Positions 63,449-64,000 of a stretch of DNA of 64,000 nt are shown here, in pieces. How positions within the stretch are numbered: position 1 is the stretch's first letter; every line of letters begins with the position of its first letter. The stretch is from Cognatiyoonia koreensis (GTDB lineage: Bacteria > Pseudomonadota > Alphaproteobacteria > Rhodobacterales > Rhodobacteraceae), in the NCBI RefSeq assembly GCF_900109295.1, contig NZ_FOIZ01000001.1, positions 1,302,001 through 1,366,000 of the forward strand, read 5' to 3'. The translations under genes were made by a program, and so were the position numbers. The notes below the pieces were generated by a model. That model ran no database searches. It saw nothing but the letters and a program-made list of their open reading frames with translations, and was not told where the DNA came from.

Positions 63449-64000
63449 ATGAAAAGGTTTCACCAATCGCCCACCGATCCCGCTTTCGTACAAGACCCAT
63501 ATCCATTCTATGATCGGATACGTTCTGCGGGTGATCTGATCTGGTGGGACGATTACGGGATGGCCTGCGCAACGACGCACAAGTCTGCGACAGCTGCATT
63601 GCGCGAAAAACGGATGGGTCGCGAAGTTCCGCCCGAAATGGCACCGGACACGCCTGCACACCTTGAACCGTTTTATGCACGCGAAGCCCATTCGATGCTC
63701 GAACTTGAACCACCTACACACACGCGCTTGCGCGGCCTCGTCTTGCGGGCCTTCACCAGCCGACGCATCGCGGCCCTGACGCCTGACATCACTGCGCTCA
63801 GCAACATGCTGATTGACGCATTTCCGACAGAGCCCTTCGATCTGCTTGATGCTTTCGCACGCCCTCTACCCGTGCGCATCATTGCGAGGTTATTGGGAGT
63901 TCCCGAAGACAACAGCGCGCAGTTGCTCTCTTGGTCGAACGATATGGTCGCCATGTATCAAGCCCGCCGGACACGTGCGATCGAAGATGCGGCCGCCACG
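63449..64000 (+). CDS. Cytochrome P450, N-terminal part
   Basis: An open frame of 184 codons running to the window edge without a stop. The protein starts MKRFHQSPTDPAFVQDPYPFYDRIR, a typical bacterial P450 N-terminus, and holds LEPPTHTRLRGLVLRAFTSRRI near residue 90, the C-helix motif of class I P450s. The heme-binding Cys motif lies outside the window. The substrate is unknown. No good ribosome site is visible ahead of the ATG at 63449. It is divergent from the AerR/PpaA-like gene. No ferredoxin gene is seen within the window. Confidence 0.88.
   Translation, partial: MKRFHQSPTDPAFVQDPYPFYDRIRSAGDLIWWDDYGMACATTHKSATAALREKRMGREVPPEMAPDTPAHLEPFYAREAHSMLELEPPTHTRLRGLVLRAFTSRRIAALTPDITALSNMLIDAFPTEPFDLLDAFARPLPVRIIARLLGVPEDNSAQLLSWSNDMVAMYQARRTRAIEDAAAT

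Noticed and set aside
1..64000. CRISPR array, prophage, insertion sequence or integrase
   Set aside because: No array of short direct repeats with spacers, no transposase or phage genes found; the only repeats are the VWA units and the two tRNA-Asp genes.

Overview
The window is a 64 kb chromosomal segment from an alphaproteobacterium, almost certainly a marine Rhodobacteraceae (Roseobacter-type) species. This rests on the C4-pathway 5-aminolevulinate synthase (407 codons from the chosen start, the length remembered for Rhodobacter HemA), the DUF5930/M23-bactofilin pair, a TRAP transporter with DctB/DctD-like regulators, an AerR/PpaA-like B12-binding protein, a direct-repeat LexA site of the alphaproteobacterial type in front of uvrA, and the general gene repertoire. 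Base composition is moderately GC-rich and even throughout. I see no prophage, insertion sequence, integrase, CRISPR array or rRNA operon. It reads as core genome with a few lineage-specific genes.

Layout. 1-4.3 kb (+): a valine-catabolism block (end of mmsA, two small genes of other kinds, isobutyryl-CoA-type acyl-CoA dehydrogenase, 3-hydroxyisobutyryl-CoA hydrolase, mmsB; the last three overlap by 4 bp). 4.4-7.9 kb (-): a DUF2807 export protein and uvrA with a LexA box. 8.2-10.7 kb (+): a secreted VWA protein carrying six 89-residue tandem repeats. 10.9-18.7 kb (-): lpdA, a DUF924 protein, an MFS transporter, queA and a large AsmA/DUF3971 protein. 18.8-22.1 kb (+): Bcp peroxiredoxin, a DUF455 ferritin-like protein, and an M23 peptidase overlapping a bactofilin gene. 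22.1-30.5 kb (-): DUF2189 membrane protein and amidase, then aminotransferase-amiC-mrcA-prfB. 30.6-32.2 kb (+): DsbA-like and MBL-fold proteins. 32.2-36.8 kb (-): hemA, a RodZ-like protein and ispG, preceded upstream by a cytochrome P460 gene; a perfect FNR-type box lies in front of hemA. 37.0-40.9 kb: M20 and S41 peptidases, and an SDR gene between two identical tRNA-Asp genes. 41.4-48.5 kb: pirin, tRNA-Val, a phosphatase, an HU-like protein, lon, a membrane protein of unknown function and tgt. 48.6-54.0 kb: a lipoprotein, SufT-like protein, MscS channel, SufA-like protein, TfoX-domain protein, a 2-oxoglutarate/Fe(II) dioxygenase and tpiA. 54.0-62.4 kb: TRAP transporter dctMQP, a DUF4139 protein, and the dctB/dctD two-component pair. 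62.4-64.0 kb: an AerR/PpaA-like protein divergent from a cytochrome P450 that runs off the window.

The most interesting points are the dct region and the VWA protein. The dctP promoter region holds two tandem 20-bp inverted repeats 33 bp apart that look like DctD operators. The neighbouring DctD-like regulator, however, has lost the GAFTGA sigma-54 contact loop and has a broken Walker A motif, so it probably does not work as a normal sigma-54 activator. The VWA protein has six repeats in exact 267-bp register. Also notable are an FnrL box plus a TTG start that restores the expected HemA N-terminus, a 14-bp motif shared by the regions on both sides of the P460 gene, and a B12-sensor/P450 divergent pair with inverted repeats between them. 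I did not find a clearly new defence or biosynthetic system.
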